Assembly (NCBI RefSeq): GCF_025398335.1
Contig: NZ_JAODOO010000015.1
Coordinates: 1 to 64,000 of the forward strand
Length of the DNA: 64,000 bases
From: Clostridium sp. CX1
GTDB taxonomy: Bacteria > Bacillota > Clostridia > Clostridiales > Clostridiaceae
Direction of reading: 5' to 3'
A program made the translations under genes and the position numbers. The notes beneath the pieces were generated by a model. It was not told where the DNA came from and did not search any database. It worked only from the letters and a program-made list of their open reading frames with translations. This document shows, one piece after another, positions 1-9,850 of the stretch (position 1 is its first letter; every line of letters begins with the position of its first letter).

Positions 1-113
1 TAGTGATTATGGCGAGAAGGTAACACCCGTTCCCATTCCGAACACGATGGTTAAGCTTCTCAGCGCCGATGGTACTGCTCGGGAGACTGAGTGGAAGAGT
101 AGGACGTCGCTAG
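1..113 (+). rRNA. rrf: 5S ribosomal RNA (5' end at the window edge)
   Basis: The conserved 5S core is visible: CCGAACACGATGGTTAAGC around 40-57, CAGCGCCGATGGTA at 61-74 and AGAGTAGGACGTCGC at 96-110. The first seven bases (tagtgat) pair with 106-112 (gtcgcta) as helix I with G-U wobbles, so the molecule is essentially complete, perhaps lacking one or two 5' bases before the window. It is the 3' end of an rRNA operon, and a tRNA follows after about 10 bases. Confidence 0.93.
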
Positions 114-122
114 ATAAGGCAT

Positions 123-197
<75 letters not shown>

Positions 198-335
198 TTT
201 TTATTTTTTGATATATACATAGTTTTAGAAATTTGAGAATTGCTACTGCAGTTCTTTTTTTATTTTTATAAATTTTTATAGTAGGCTATTATAGTTAAGA
301 TAGTTGAAGAAACTGTGACGTAGAGAAAATAGTAA

Positions 336-378
336 AATAAAAAGATAGGGTTTTAAATAAGAACCCTATCTTTTTATT
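336..378. terminator. bidirectional intrinsic terminator
   Basis: A perfect 17-bp inverted repeat (336-352 and 362-378) with a 9-base loop, A-rich on the left and T-rich on the right arm. It sits between the rRNA/tRNA transcript and the convergent hydrolase gene and contains the hydrolase stop codon, so it can end transcription from both sides. Confidence 0.85.
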
Positions 379-1240
379 GCTTTGTTACTTTCTTTCCATC
401 AGATATTAAAACTACTGAACCATCGATATCTGTTCTATAAGTTTGTATGTTTCTCTTTTTTAACTCTGCAGTAGTTTCCTTATGAGGATGTCCATAATCA
501 TTGTTTTTTCCTAAGCTTATAACTGCAATTTTTGGGGAAACTTTATCTAGAAAGGCCTTTGATGAAGAAGTTGAACTTCCATGATGACCAACTTTTAATA
601 CATCACTATGGATATCATAGTTCTTACTCAAGATTTCCTTTTCACTTAGTTTCTCAGCATCCCCTGTAAATAGGAATTTGGAATCTCCATAGGTTATCCT
701 TATTACAGCAGAATAGTTATTTACGTCTTCGTAGTTTGTGCTATTAGGTGCAAGAATTTCGCACTTTGTATTTTCCCCTAAATCTAAGTTGATGCCAGCT
801 CTAGCTGAATTTATCTTAAGGTTTTTAGATTTAAGAGCTGTAATCATACTTTCAAAGGTTTTAGTATTTGCTGTTTTCTTAGGAGCATAGAACTGGCCTA
901 TTTCATATTTTTTTATCACTACATCCATTCCACCTATATGATCTTCATGAGGGTGGGTTGCAACTACATAATCTAATTTCTTTATGTTTTGCTTATTTAA
1001 ATAGGATATTAACTTATCTGTGCTGTCATTTGGGCCTGCATCAATAAGTAGGTTTTTACCATTTACCTGAACTAATATGCTGTCACCTTGACCAACATCT
1101 ATATAATTTACTTTCATTACATTCTTGTTCTCTATTTTATTTGTATTTTCACTAGAAGGTGAATTGCTGCAGCCTGTAATAAGGGATATTAATATCACTA
1201 GTGCTGCAAATATTTTTATATATTTTTTTCTAATCCTCAA
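374..1240 (-). CDS. lipoprotein metallo-beta-lactamase-fold hydrolase (ComEC C-domain-like)
   Basis: A predicted membrane-anchored metallo-hydrolase. The N-terminus is basic, then hydrophobic, ending in a lipobox LITGC (Cys about residue 24), so it should be a lipoprotein facing outward. The fold is marked by DVGQGDS, the metal motif THPHEDHIGG (about residue 97) and KVGHHGSS further on. This is the ComEC/Rec2 metallohydrolase type found as stand-alone proteins in clostridia; some relatives act on DNA or nucleotides, but the substrate here is unknown. An ATG at 1249 lies directly against the SD AAGGAG, so the TTG at 1240, nine bases away, is the more likely start. It is monocistronic, ending in the terminator at 336-378. 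Confidence 0.85.
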   Translation of the reverse strand: MRIRKKYIKIFAALVILISLITGCSNSPSSENTNKIENKNVMKVNYIDVGQGDSILVQVNGKNLLIDAGPNDSTDKLISYLNKQNIKKLDYVVATHPHEDHIGGMDVVIKKYEIGQFYAPKKTANTKTFESMITALKSKNLKINSARAGINLDLGENTKCEILAPNSTNYEDVNNYSAVIRITYGDSKFLFTGDAEKLSEKEILSKNYDIHSDVLKVGHHGSSTSSSKAFLDKVSPKIAVISLGKNNDYGHPHKETTAELKKRNIQTYRTDIDGSVVLISDGKKVTKQ

Positions 1241-1346
1241 TTTATACATCTCCTTTTAAGATTTTTAATGTGAATTATGATATAATATACTATTGTAACA
1301 CTTGTAATTATAATAGTAAACTTTATTACAAAGGAGCGAATGTAAA

Positions 1347-2066
1347 ATGAAATCATTTTTATTTTATTTGAATTTTTTTACATATATCATTAAACTAAAC
1401 ATGAAGAAAAATCAGTTTGAGAAATTAAAGAAGCAAGGTAATAAAAGCGAAATTATGAGCTATTTAAATAATGTTGTTCTTGGCTGGGCATCCCATGTAC
1501 TAAGCTATGTAAAAGCAGATATCAAAGTAGTGGGAAGAGAAAATATTCCAGAGGAAACCTGTCTTTACGTAGCCAACCACCAAGGATTTTTTGATATACC
1601 AATAATGATTCACAGCTTAGATAAAACAGTTGGATTTATTGCTAAAAAGGAACTACTAAAATTTAGGGTTTTAACTTATTGGATGGAGCAGATGCACTGC
1701 ATATTTATGGACAGAAGCAACATGAGAGAATCTATAAAATCTATAAATGAAGGTGTTGAAAATCTTAAAAATGGACATAATCTAGTTATTTTTCCTGAGG
1801 GAACAAGAAGTAAAGGACCAAGTATTGGGGAATTCAAAAAAGGAAGTCTTAAACTTGCTTTAAAATCTGGTGTTCCTATAGTACCAGTGGCTATAGACGG
1901 AAGCTATAAACTTAGGGAAGGAAATGAGAAAAGTGCAATAAAGTCAGCAGAAGTTAAAGTGACTATATGCAAACCTATTTATATGGATGAGCTTTCAAAG
2001 GAAGAAAAGACAGACTTAGCAGAAAAGGTTAAAGAGATAATTGCAAGTAACATAACCATTGAATAA
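1347..2066 (+). CDS. plsC: 1-acyl-sn-glycerol-3-phosphate acyltransferase
   Basis: Catalyses the second acylation of glycerol-3-phosphate, giving phosphatidic acid at the cytoplasmic membrane. The family signature NHx4D is present as NHQGFFD (about residue 78), and the acyl-acceptor motif FPEGTRS lies about residue 150. At 239 residues it has the usual PlsC length, with a hydrophobic N-terminal stretch. SD AAGGAG at 1331-1336 supports the ATG at 1347; the ATG at 1340 runs straight into a stop. It is divergent from the hydrolase and followed by its own terminator, so it is probably transcribed alone. Confidence 0.92.
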   Translation: MKSFLFYLNFFTYIIKLNMKKNQFEKLKKQGNKSEIMSYLNNVVLGWASHVLSYVKADIKVVGRENIPEETCLYVANHQGFFDIPIMIHSLDKTVGFIAKKELLKFRVLTYWMEQMHCIFMDRSNMRESIKSINEGVENLKNGHNLVIFPEGTRSKGPSIGEFKKGSLKLALKSGVPIVPVAIDGSYKLREGNEKSAIKSAEVKVTICKPIYMDELSKEEKTDLAEKVKEIIASNITIE

Positions 2067-2112
2067 ACAGCTATCTGGTACTTTTAACATATTATAAAAA
2101 TATTGGATAGTA

Positions 2113-2151
2113 AAAAAAGGCTTACAGCTAAAATAGCTGTAGGCCTTTTTT
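2113..2151 (+). terminator. intrinsic terminator after plsC
   Basis: A hairpin aaaggcttacagcta / tagctgtaggccttt followed by a run of T residues, 45 bases after the plsC stop. Confidence 0.85.
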
Positions 2152-2663
2152 GGCTAAAAATAAGGGATGTAACTCTAATTGAGGCAAACTTAATCCTGTT
2201 AGGCTTTTCTATATCTAAAAGACTAATATCAAAAATATGATTTTTTAATATTAACAATAAAAAATTAAAATTATTTATATATTCTAAGTGATTTTTTCAT
2301 ATAAAGCAATCCTACAAAAGTAGACCAACCTATTCAGAAGATAGTAAAGTGCCAATTGTCTTGCGAAAAAATCCTATTTTATTATAAAAAACTCAATTAT
2401 GAAAAATGACGAAATAAAATTGCAATAATTTAAAGATTTTTATTTGCAAATACAAATCTTAAGTGTTAAAATATAACCGTAGATATGCTTTAAATATGCA
2501 ATTTTAAGTAGCAAAATAAATATATATGCAATATAATAGAATAAATATAAAAAAGAAAAAGTAAATCTATCTAACATAGTTTTGAAATATATAGGTCTTA
2601 ATCATGCAAAAGTGTCTCGGAAGACATTGAGCCAATAATTGTTTATGATTGGGGGAGAATAAA
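2152..2663 (+). other. long AT-rich intergenic leader before the citrate synthase operon
   Basis: About 500 bases without a gene. A TATAAT at 2532-2537 is a possible -10 box without a convincing -35, and a short hairpin (agtgtct / agacatt with loop CGGA, 2611-2628) sits 36 bases before the start codon. No T-box, S-box or other known leader motif is recognisable. The length and the hairpin suggest regulation of the operon, but this is inference. Confidence 0.35.
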
Positions 2664-4034
2664 ATGAATAGTACAAAAAAGTTTAATTATGAATATCAAT
2701 TGCAGAATATTGAAGCTCCAAATTTATATAAGAATATATTTCCTTACTCAGAGGTGCCTAAAGTAACTTTTAATCAAATTCAGCTTCCGATGGATTTGCC
2801 AGAAAACATATGGATTACAGACACTACCTTTAGAGATGGACAGCAGTCTATGCCGCCTTATAGTGCCGAGCAGATTATTAGAATTTATGATTATCTCCAT
2901 AAGTTGGATAACAATTCGGGAATAATTAAGCAAACAGAATTTTTCCTATATACTGAGAAAGATAGAAAAGCAGCACAGGTTTGCATGGAAAGAGGATATA
3001 AGTTTCCTGAGGTTACATCATGGATAAGGGCCAATAAAGAAGATTTTAAATTAGTAAAAGAAATGGGGATAAAGGAAACAGGCATGCTTATGTCCTGTTC
3101 TGACTATCATATTTTTAAAAAATTAAATAAGACAAGGGAACAAACTATGGAAATGTATCTTTCTATAGTTGAAGAAGCTTTAAATAATGGGATTCGCCCA
3201 AGATGCCATTTAGAAGATATAACAAGAGCAGATTTCTATGGTTTTGTAGTTCCTTTAGTAAATAATTTAATGGAGCTTTCGAAGAAATATAAGACTCCTG
3301 TGAAGATAAGAGTTTGTGACACTTTAGGACTAGGTATTCCTTATAGTGGAGCTTCTCTTCCAAGAAGTGTTCAGGGACTTATTCATGGACTGAGAACTAA
3401 TTGTGGTGTACCATCAGAATGGATAGAGTGGCATGGACACAATGATTTTTATGCAGTGGTAAGCAACTCAACTACAGCATGGCTCTACGGAGCATCTTCA
3501 ATAAATACCTCACTTTTAGGTATAGGAGAAAGAACTGGAAACTGCCCACTAGAAGCTATGATATTCGAATATATCCAACTAAAAGGTACTTCCAAAAATA
3601 TGGATATGAGCGTTATAACAGAGCTTGCGGAATACTTTAAAAGAGAAATGAAATATAACATACCAGAAAGAACTCCTTTTGTTGGAAGTCAGTTTAATGT
3701 GACAAGAGCAGGTATACATGCAGACGGAATTCTTAAAGATGAAGAAATATACAATATTTTCGACACAGATAAAATACTAGGAAGACCAGTAGTAGTTGCT
3801 GTTAATGAGTACTCCGGTCTTGCTGGAATTGCAGCTTGGATTAATACTTATTATAGACTAAAGGATAGTGACAAAATTGATAAAAAGGATCCAAGAGTGG
3901 CTGAAATGAAAGAATGGGTAGATGAGCAATACGTAGATGGAAGAACAACAATTATTGGTAATAATGAACTAGAACTATTGGTAGAAAAGCTTATGCCTGA
4001 AGTTATAGAAAATAGAGAAGGAAGAGCTAGCTAA
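2664..4034 (+). CDS. Re-citrate synthase (isopropylmalate/homocitrate-synthase-like)
   Basis: Condenses oxaloacetate with acetyl-CoA to citrate with Re-face stereochemistry, the anaerobic replacement for the ordinary Si-citrate synthase. It belongs to the DRE-TIM metallolyase family: ITDTTFRDGQQS near residue 50 is the metal/catalytic loop and EWHGHNDFYAVV (about 257-268) carries the second metal-binding histidines. Length (456 residues) and the flanking aconitase and isocitrate dehydrogenase match the clostridial Re-citrate synthase characterised in C. kluyveri and the equivalent locus of C. acetobutylicum. The start is ATG 2664 behind GGGGGAG (2651-2657); an upstream in-frame TTG at 2649 overlaps that SD and was not chosen. 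A homocitrate synthase is the alternative call, made unlikely by the neighbours. Confidence 0.85.
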   Translation: MNSTKKFNYEYQLQNIEAPNLYKNIFPYSEVPKVTFNQIQLPMDLPENIWITDTTFRDGQQSMPPYSAEQIIRIYDYLHKLDNNSGIIKQTEFFLYTEKDRKAAQVCMERGYKFPEVTSWIRANKEDFKLVKEMGIKETGMLMSCSDYHIFKKLNKTREQTMEMYLSIVEEALNNGIRPRCHLEDITRADFYGFVVPLVNNLMELSKKYKTPVKIRVCDTLGLGIPYSGASLPRSVQGLIHGLRTNCGVPSEWIEWHGHNDFYAVVSNSTTAWLYGASSINTSLLGIGERTGNCPLEAMIFEYIQLKGTSKNMDMSVITELAEYFKREMKYNIPERTPFVGSQFNVTRAGIHADGILKDEEIYNIFDTDKILGRPVVVAVNEYSGLAGIAAWINTYYRLKDSDKIDKKDPRVAEMKEWVDEQYVDGRTTIIGNNELELLVEKLMPEVIENREGRAS

Positions 4035-4048
4035 AAGGAGGAAAAGGG

Positions 4049-5971
4049 ATGGGACTAAATGTTGCACAAAAAATAATAAAAAATCATATAGTTAAGGGAA
4101 AAATGGTAGCAGGGCAGGAAATTGCTATAAAGATAGATCAAACTTTAACACAGGATTCAACAGGAACTATGGCTTACCTTCAATTTGAAGCTTTAGGAAT
4201 AGATAAGGTTAAAACAAAAAGGTCTGTTGCTTATATTGACCATAATATACTTCAATCAGGACCAGAAAATGCAGATGACCATCTTTATATTCAAACTGTA
4301 GCTAAGAAGCATGGAATATATTTTTCAAAACCTGGTAACGGAATATGTCATCAAGTGAATTTAGAAAGATTTGGGGTCCCAGGAGACACTCTCTTGGGCT
4401 CCGATAGTCACACACCTACTGGTGGTGGAATAGGAATGCTTGCTATAGGTGCTGGTGGATTAGATGTAGCAGTAGCTATGGGAGGCGGAGAATATTACAT
4501 TAATATGCCTAAAATAGTTAAGGTAAACTTGAAGGGCAAACTAAAAGAGTGGATTTCTGCTAAAGATATAATTTTAGAGCTTTTAAGAAGACTTATGGTA
4601 AAGGGCGGCGTTGGAAGAATATTTGAATACTGCGGAGAAGGAGTTAAGACATTATCAGTACCACAGAGAGCTACTATAACAAATATGGGAGCAGAACTTG
4701 GAGCTACTACATCTATTTTCCCTAGTGATGAGTTAACTTATGAGTTCCTAAAGGCTCAAGGCAGGGAAGAAGATTTTATAGAGCTTAAGGCTGATGAAGA
4801 TGCAGTATATGATGAGGAGGTAGAGCTAGATCTATCACAGTTAGAACCTATTGTTGCGTGTCCTCACAGTCCTGATAATGTTGTTGCTGTTTCTTCTTTA
4901 AAAGACATAAAAGTAGATCAGGTATGCATAGGAAGCTGCACAAACTCCTCCTATGCAGATATGATGAAGGTAGCAAAAATATTAGAAGGAAAAACTGTAA
5001 ATGAAAAGGTGTCATTAGTTATTGCACCAGGATCAAAACAAGTTTTAAATATGCTTGCAAAGAATGGAGCCTTAGCTGCTATGATTGCAGCAGGAGCAAG
5101 AATTTTAGAATCAGCTTGTGGACCATGTATAGGCATGGGACAATCGCCTGCTACAGATGCGGTATCTCTTAGAACCTTTAATAGAAACTTTGAAGGACGT
5201 TCCGGTACAACTTCTGCCAAGGTTTATATAGTAAGTCCGGAAATTGCAGCGGCTTCTGCACTAACTGGTTATATAACAGACCCTAGAGAGTTGGGAAAAG
5301 CCTTTGATATAGAAATGCCAAAGGACTTTCTTGTAAATGATAACCTAATTGTTCCGCCAGCAGCAGATGGAGAAAAGGTGGAGGTAGTTAGAGGACCTAA
5401 TATTAAGCCTTTCCCTAAAGCAAAGGCTTTGGAAAATGAGGTTACTGGAAAGGTGTTAACTAAGGTAGGGGATAACATAACTACAGACCATATTATGCCT
5501 TCCAATGCTAAGCTTTTACCTTATAGATCTAATATTCCTTATCTTTCTGAATATTGTCTAACTCCTTCTGATAAGGATTTTCCTAGAAAGGCTAAGGAAA
5601 ACAATGGAGGATTTATAGTTGGGGGAAGCAATTATGGACAGGGTTCCAGCAGAGAACATGCTGCACTTGCACCGCTATATTTAGGAATAAAGGCAGTACT
5701 TGCTAAATCCTTTGCTAGAATTCATATGGCTAACTTGATAAATAATGGCATAATGCCTCTTGTTTTTAAAAATCTTGAGGATTATGACAAAATAGATATA
5801 TTAGACGAACTTTTAATAGAGAATGCAGTAGAGCAGGTAGGCACAGGGGTTATTATAGTTAGAAACAAAAGCAAAAATGAAGAATATGAAATGATTTTAA
5901 ATATTACTAATAGACAAAAGGATATGATAAAAGCTGGTGGACTGCTTAATATGTCCAAAGCCAATAACTAG
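4049..5971 (+). CDS. acnA: aconitate hydratase
   Basis: Interconverts citrate and isocitrate through cis-aconitate with a 4Fe-4S cluster. The cluster cysteines are visible in IGSCTNSS (about residue 297) and ACGPCIGMG (about 355), and the C-terminal swivel domain has GGSNYGQGSSREHAALAP. At 640 residues it is the short, mitochondrial-type aconitase common in clostridia, not the roughly 900-residue AcnA. SD AAAGGAGG lies just after the citrate synthase stop, a 14-base gap, so the two are co-transcribed. Confidence 0.93.
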   Translation: MGLNVAQKIIKNHIVKGKMVAGQEIAIKIDQTLTQDSTGTMAYLQFEALGIDKVKTKRSVAYIDHNILQSGPENADDHLYIQTVAKKHGIYFSKPGNGICHQVNLERFGVPGDTLLGSDSHTPTGGGIGMLAIGAGGLDVAVAMGGGEYYINMPKIVKVNLKGKLKEWISAKDIILELLRRLMVKGGVGRIFEYCGEGVKTLSVPQRATITNMGAELGATTSIFPSDELTYEFLKAQGREEDFIELKADEDAVYDEEVELDLSQLEPIVACPHSPDNVVAVSSLKDIKVDQVCIGSCTNSSYADMMKVAKILEGKTVNEKVSLVIAPGSKQVLNMLAKNGALAAMIAAGARILESACGPCIGMGQSPATDAVSLRTFNRNFEGRSGTTSAKVYIVSPEIAAASALTGYITDPRELGKAFDIEMPKDFLVNDNLIVPPAADGEKVEVVRGPNIKPFPKAKALENEVTGKVLTKVGDNITTDHIMPSNAKLLPYRSNIPYLSEYCLTPSDKDFPRKAKENNGGFIVGGSNYGQGSSREHAALAPLYLGIKAVLAKSFARIHMANLINNGIMPLVFKNLEDYDKIDILDELLIENAVEQVGTGVIIVRNKSKNEEYEMILNITNRQKDMIKAGGLLNMSKANN

Positions 5972-6081
5972 ATAACTTTTATAGCTGGCAATGGACAGTA
6001 AGAAAAATCAATTAAAAGCTGTCTGTTGTCAGAAGCCATTAGCTTTATCATAGTTAAATTATAAGTTTTGGAGGGGAAATT

Positions 6082-7086
6082 ATGTTGCATAGAATTACAC
6101 TTATTCCTGGAGATGGCATAGGACCAGAAGTTACTGCTTCTGCCAGAAAAATTGTAGATGCTTCAGGAGTTAAAATAGAGTGGGATATAGTACAAGCTGG
6201 AGCTGCTGTTATAGAAGAATACGGCACACCTCTTCCAGACTACGTACTAGATAGCATAAAGAAAAACAAAATTGCTTTAAAGGGTCCTGTTACAACTCCT
6301 GTAGGAAAGGGGTTTAGAAGTGTAAATGTTACACTGAGACAGACTTTAAATCTTTATTCTAATATAAGGCCGGTAAAAACCTATGAAGGTGTAAAGTCCA
6401 GATATGATAATGTTGATCTTGTTATATTTAGAGAAAATACAGAGGATCTATATGCTGGAATAGAACATATGGTTAGCGAGGACATTGCAGAAAGTATAAA
6501 GATTATATCTAAAAAGGCTAGTGACAGAATAGTAAGAGCTGCCTTTGACTATGCCAGAAAACACAATAGAAAAAAGGTGACAGCGGTTCATAAAGCAAAC
6601 ATTATGAAACTCTCTGATGGCCTTTTCTTAAAATGTGCAAGAAACATAGCAGAAGAATATAAGGATATAGAATTTGAGGATGTTATAGTAGATGCTATGA
6701 GTATGAAACTTGTATTAAACCCAGAAAATTATGATGTTCTTGTAATGCCTAATTTATATGGTGACATTCTTTCAGATATGGCTTCTGGTCTTGTTGGCGG
6801 ACTTGGACTAATGCCTGGAGCTAATATTGGAGAAGATGGTGCAGTTTTTGAACCAGCCCATGGCTCAGCACCGGATATAGCTGGCCAAAATAAAGCCAAT
6901 CCATCAGCGGCTATTTTGACAGCAGTGATGATGCTTAACCACATTGGAGAGAGTGAGGCGGCAGAAAAAATTGAAAAGGCATTGGCAGAGACTATAAGAG
7001 AAGGGGTATGTTTAACAGAAGATTTAGGCGGCAGTGCTGGAACTACTGAATTTACTGAAGAGGTAATTAAAAAAATAAGTATATAA
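6082..7086 (+). CDS. icd: isocitrate dehydrogenase (isopropylmalate-dehydrogenase superfamily)
   Basis: Oxidative decarboxylation of isocitrate to 2-oxoglutarate, completing the three-step route from oxaloacetate. It starts with the family N-terminus [13 protein letters not shown] and carries the metal-binding motif [17 protein letters not shown] (about residues 223-239) and the cofactor loop [12 protein letters not shown]. Length (334 residues) fits the NAD-dependent, isopropylmalate-dehydrogenase-like class; cofactor choice is inferred, not proven. It follows aconitase by about 110 bases with its own SD GGAGGGG and ends at a terminator, so it is the last gene of the operon. Confidence 0.9.
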   Translation: MLHRITLIPGDGIGPEVTASARKIVDASGVKIEWDIVQAGAAVIEEYGTPLPDYVLDSIKKNKIALKGPVTTPVGKGFRSVNVTLRQTLNLYSNIRPVKTYEGVKSRYDNVDLVIFRENTEDLYAGIEHMVSEDIAESIKIISKKASDRIVRAAFDYARKHNRKKVTAVHKANIMKLSDGLFLKCARNIAEEYKDIEFEDVIVDAMSMKLVLNPENYDVLVMPNLYGDILSDMASGLVGGLGLMPGANIGEDGAVFEPAHGSAPDIAGQNKANPSAAILTAVMMLNHIGESEAAEKIEKALAETIREGVCLTEDLGGSAGTTEFTEEVIKKISI

Positions 7087-7090
7087 ACAT

Positions 7091-7125
7091 AAAAAGCAGC
7101 ATCATTTAAGGTGTTGCTTCTTTTT
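7091..7125 (+). terminator. intrinsic terminator after icd
   Basis: Hairpin aagcagcatc / ggtgttgctt followed by T5, four bases after the icd stop codon. Confidence 0.8.
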
Positions 7126-7309
7126 GTTTGGTATTTTATGTATAAAGCATAATAAATATTCCAAATATTATATTCTTTCATTAAATATAATTAATTTTAT
7201 GTAGAATATTCCAAGTTTATGTAAAATAATATATAATTGATATAATAGGTAGTTATAAGTTTAAGTAATACATCAGCCCTTTATTATAATAGTAAATGGA
7301 GTGTTCATA

Positions 7310-9802
7310 TTGAGAATTAGAACTAAAATTTTTAGTATTATGCTAATGTACTTGATATTAATAATTATGGGTGTCTATATGGGGACACGGATATATATTA
7401 TAAGAGATATAAAACATCAAGAAGAAGAAGGCGTATTTAGCAGAGTTAAGCATGCAGAATATTTAATTGATAGTAGTAGTGAAGAATTAAATTCTATTAG
7501 TGCAGATTGGGCACCTTGGGATGACACTTTGGAATACATGAGAAAAAATAATTCTGAATATATTCAATCTAATATAAATGAATACACCTTTAGTACTTTA
7601 AAGATTAACACAATTATTTTTCTGGACAAGAACAATGAAATAAGGTATTCTGCCTTTTTTGACTTAAAGAATAGAAGCAAAGAAGATTTACCAAAGGATT
7701 TGTTATATTATATTAAAGATAAAGGTAAATTAATAACAAATCACAAAGATGTACATAGCGTAATATCTGATAAAATATCGGTGAATGGAAATCCAATGAT
7801 TATTTCTTCAAGGCCTATAACAGACTCATGGTTTAGTTCTCCATCAGAAGGAACCCTTATTATGGGGAAATATATAGATAGCTCTATTATAAATAAAATT
7901 GAGAATGTAACAGAATCTAAAATAAGAATAAATAGAATTAATGATTCTAACGGTATAATAAGTGCAGGAAACAAAAGAATTGATTTTAACAAACAAGATG
8001 TTTATGTTGAAAAAGTAGACAGGAATAAAATAGTATCCTACTCTATAATTAAGGGGACAGAGGGTAAACCGCTATTCCTTTTAGAAATGGCATCAAAAAG
8101 AACCCTTTATAATAATAGTATCATCTCCGTCCATTTCTTTGTTTTAGCTCTTATAGTTTGTGCCATAAGTCTTTTTGCATTAGCTATGATCTTATTAAAG
8201 GTACTTGTAATCAAACCTTTAGAGACTATAAGCAATGAAGTTAGTAAAATAGATTTAACAAACAGCTTAATTTCTAGAGTTAGGGCTAAAGGTAAGGATG
8301 AACTTGGGATGCTATCCTTTGAAATAAATAATATGCTGGAGAAGATTGAGTTAAATAATAAAAAGCTTTCAGAAAGTGAAAAGCAGCTTAAGTTAGTGTT
8401 AGAAGGTGCTAATGCAGGTTTTTGGGATTGGAATATGGAAAAGGACACCTTACAGTTTAACGAAAGGTTTTTGTCTATTACAGGTTATTCAAAGGAGGAG
8501 GCACCTTTATCTATTAGAGGTTGGAAAGAATTAATTCATAAGGATGACTATGAGTACGCTCAGAGTTTTTTCAAAAATAGTATGTGGAGAACTTTAGGTA
8601 TAAACATTATGGAATTAAAGATTCTTACTAAGAAGGGTGACTATAAGTGGATACTAAATCAGTGCAGAGTTGTAGAGTATACTAAAGACGACAAACCTAA
8701 AAGAATGGCAGGTATAATAACGGATATTGATGATAAAAAGAGGTATGAACAGCAGCTAAATTACCTAACCTACTATGATAAGCTTACAGGGATTTTTAAT
8801 AGAGGATATTATGAATTTATGATTGAAAAGATAAACAGCAATGGAAGGCTGCCTCTTTCAATTATAATGGGGGATTTAAATGGATTAAAAATAACTAATG
8901 ATACCTTTGGACATGAAGAAGGAGATATGTTATTGAAACAGTCTGCTGAGGTGTTAAAAGAGGTTTGCGGCTCTAACGCAATTGTGTCCCGTTATGGTGG
9001 AGATGAATTTATAATAATATCAGAAAACACAAATAAAATGGAAGCAGAGGCAATGTGTTTAAAGATAAAGAACGAGTGTCTAAAGAGAAAAGTAGGCTCG
9101 ATTTATATAAACATAGCTCTAGGACATGCTACTAAAGAGAAAAGAGAACAGGATATAGCTGATATAATTAAGAAAGCGGAAGAAAAAATGTATAGGAACA
9201 AGTTGTTAGAGGACAAGAGTTCAAGAAACAGCATTATTTCTTCACTAAGCAAGACCCTGTCGGAAAAAAGTTATGAAACAGAAGAACATGCTGAACGTAT
9301 ATATAACTATTGTGTAAAGATATGTGAACTCCTAAACTTAAGTACAAGCAAAGCAGATGAGCTATATTTGTTAGCTAAGCTTCATGATATAGGTAAGATT
9401 GCAATAGATGATAAAATCTTAAATAAGAAAGGTAAGTTAACTGAAGAGGAATGGGCTGTTATGAAGACTCACTCAGAAATAGGATACAGGATAGCCTCTT
9501 CTAACCCTGATTTAAGGCATATTGCCTATAAAATACTTACCCACCATGAAAGATATGATGGAACTGGATATCCTAAAGAGTTAAAGGGAGATGATATTCC
9601 GCTTCTTTCCAGAATAATGACTATAGTAGATGCCTTTGATGTTATGACTCATGAAAGACCTTATAAAAAAGCTGTGTCTGCTGAGGAGGCAATAAAAGAA
9701 TTAAGGAGATGTTCTGGAACACAGTTTGATCCTAACTTAGTGGAGATATGCATAAAGGCTTTTATGGAAAAAGAGTCTTGTGAAAATTCAGAGGTGATTT
9801 AG
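7310..9802 (+). CDS. membrane sensor with CHASE4-like, HAMP, PAS, GGDEF and HD-GYP domains
   Basis: A c-di-GMP signalling protein of about 830 residues. Order: transmembrane helix (about 10-28), an extracellular CHASE4-like region with SADWAPWDDT, a second helix (about 268-293), HAMP, PAS with a PAC tail, GGDEF with RYGGDEF intact, then HD-GYP with LHDIGK and HHERYDGTGYP intact. Both making and breaking c-di-GMP are therefore possible in one chain. The RxxD product-inhibition site normally five residues before GGDEF is not present (GSNA instead). GTG 7301 or TTG 7310 could start it; the SD-like TGGAG at 7297-7301 favours TTG 7310. Alone in its transcript and ending at the terminator at 9817. 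Confidence 0.88.
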   Translation: MRIRTKIFSIMLMYLILIIMGVYMGTRIYIIRDIKHQEEEGVFSRVKHAEYLIDSSSEELNSISADWAPWDDTLEYMRKNNSEYIQSNINEYTFSTLKINTIIFLDKNNEIRYSAFFDLKNRSKEDLPKDLLYYIKDKGKLITNHKDVHSVISDKISVNGNPMIISSRPITDSWFSSPSEGTLIMGKYIDSSIINKIENVTESKIRINRINDSNGIISAGNKRIDFNKQDVYVEKVDRNKIVSYSIIKGTEGKPLFLLEMASKRTLYNNSIISVHFFVLALIVCAISLFALAMILLKVLVIKPLETISNEVSKIDLTNSLISRVRAKGKDELGMLSFEINNMLEKIELNNKKLSESEKQLKLVLEGANAGFWDWNMEKDTLQFNERFLSITGYSKEEAPLSIRGWKELIHKDDYEYAQSFFKNSMWRTLGINIMELKILTKKGDYKWILNQCRVVEYTKDDKPKRMAGIITDIDDKKRYEQQLNYLTYYDKLTGIFNRGYYEFMIEKINSNGRLPLSIIMGDLNGLKITNDTFGHEEGDMLLKQSAEVLKEVCGSNAIVSRYGGDEFIIISENTNKMEAEAMCLKIKNECLKRKVGSIYINIALGHATKEKREQDIADIIKKAEEKMYRNKLLEDKSSRNSIISSLSKTLSEKSYETEEHAERIYNYCVKICELLNLSTSKADELYLLAKLHDIGKIAIDDKILNKKGKLTEEEWAVMKTHSEIGYRIASSNPDLRHIAYKILTHHERYDGTGYPKELKGDDIPLLSRIMTIVDAFDVMTHERPYKKAVSAEEAIKELRRCSGTQFDPNLVEICIKAFMEKESCENSEVI

Positions 9803-9816
9803 TTTACTGAATGATA

Positions 9817-9849
9817 AAAACCCCACCTTGGCAATGTAGGTGGGGTTTT
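9817..9849. terminator. bidirectional intrinsic terminator
   Basis: Perfect 12-bp stem aaaaccccacct / aggtggggtttt with a 9-base loop between the convergent c-di-GMP protein and hom genes. It serves both strands. Confidence 0.9.
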
Positions 9850-9850
9850 C

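Noticed and set aside
6729-7181. 150-codon minus-strand frame
   Set aside because: Shadow of icd in another frame, crossing its terminator; no SD and poor composition.
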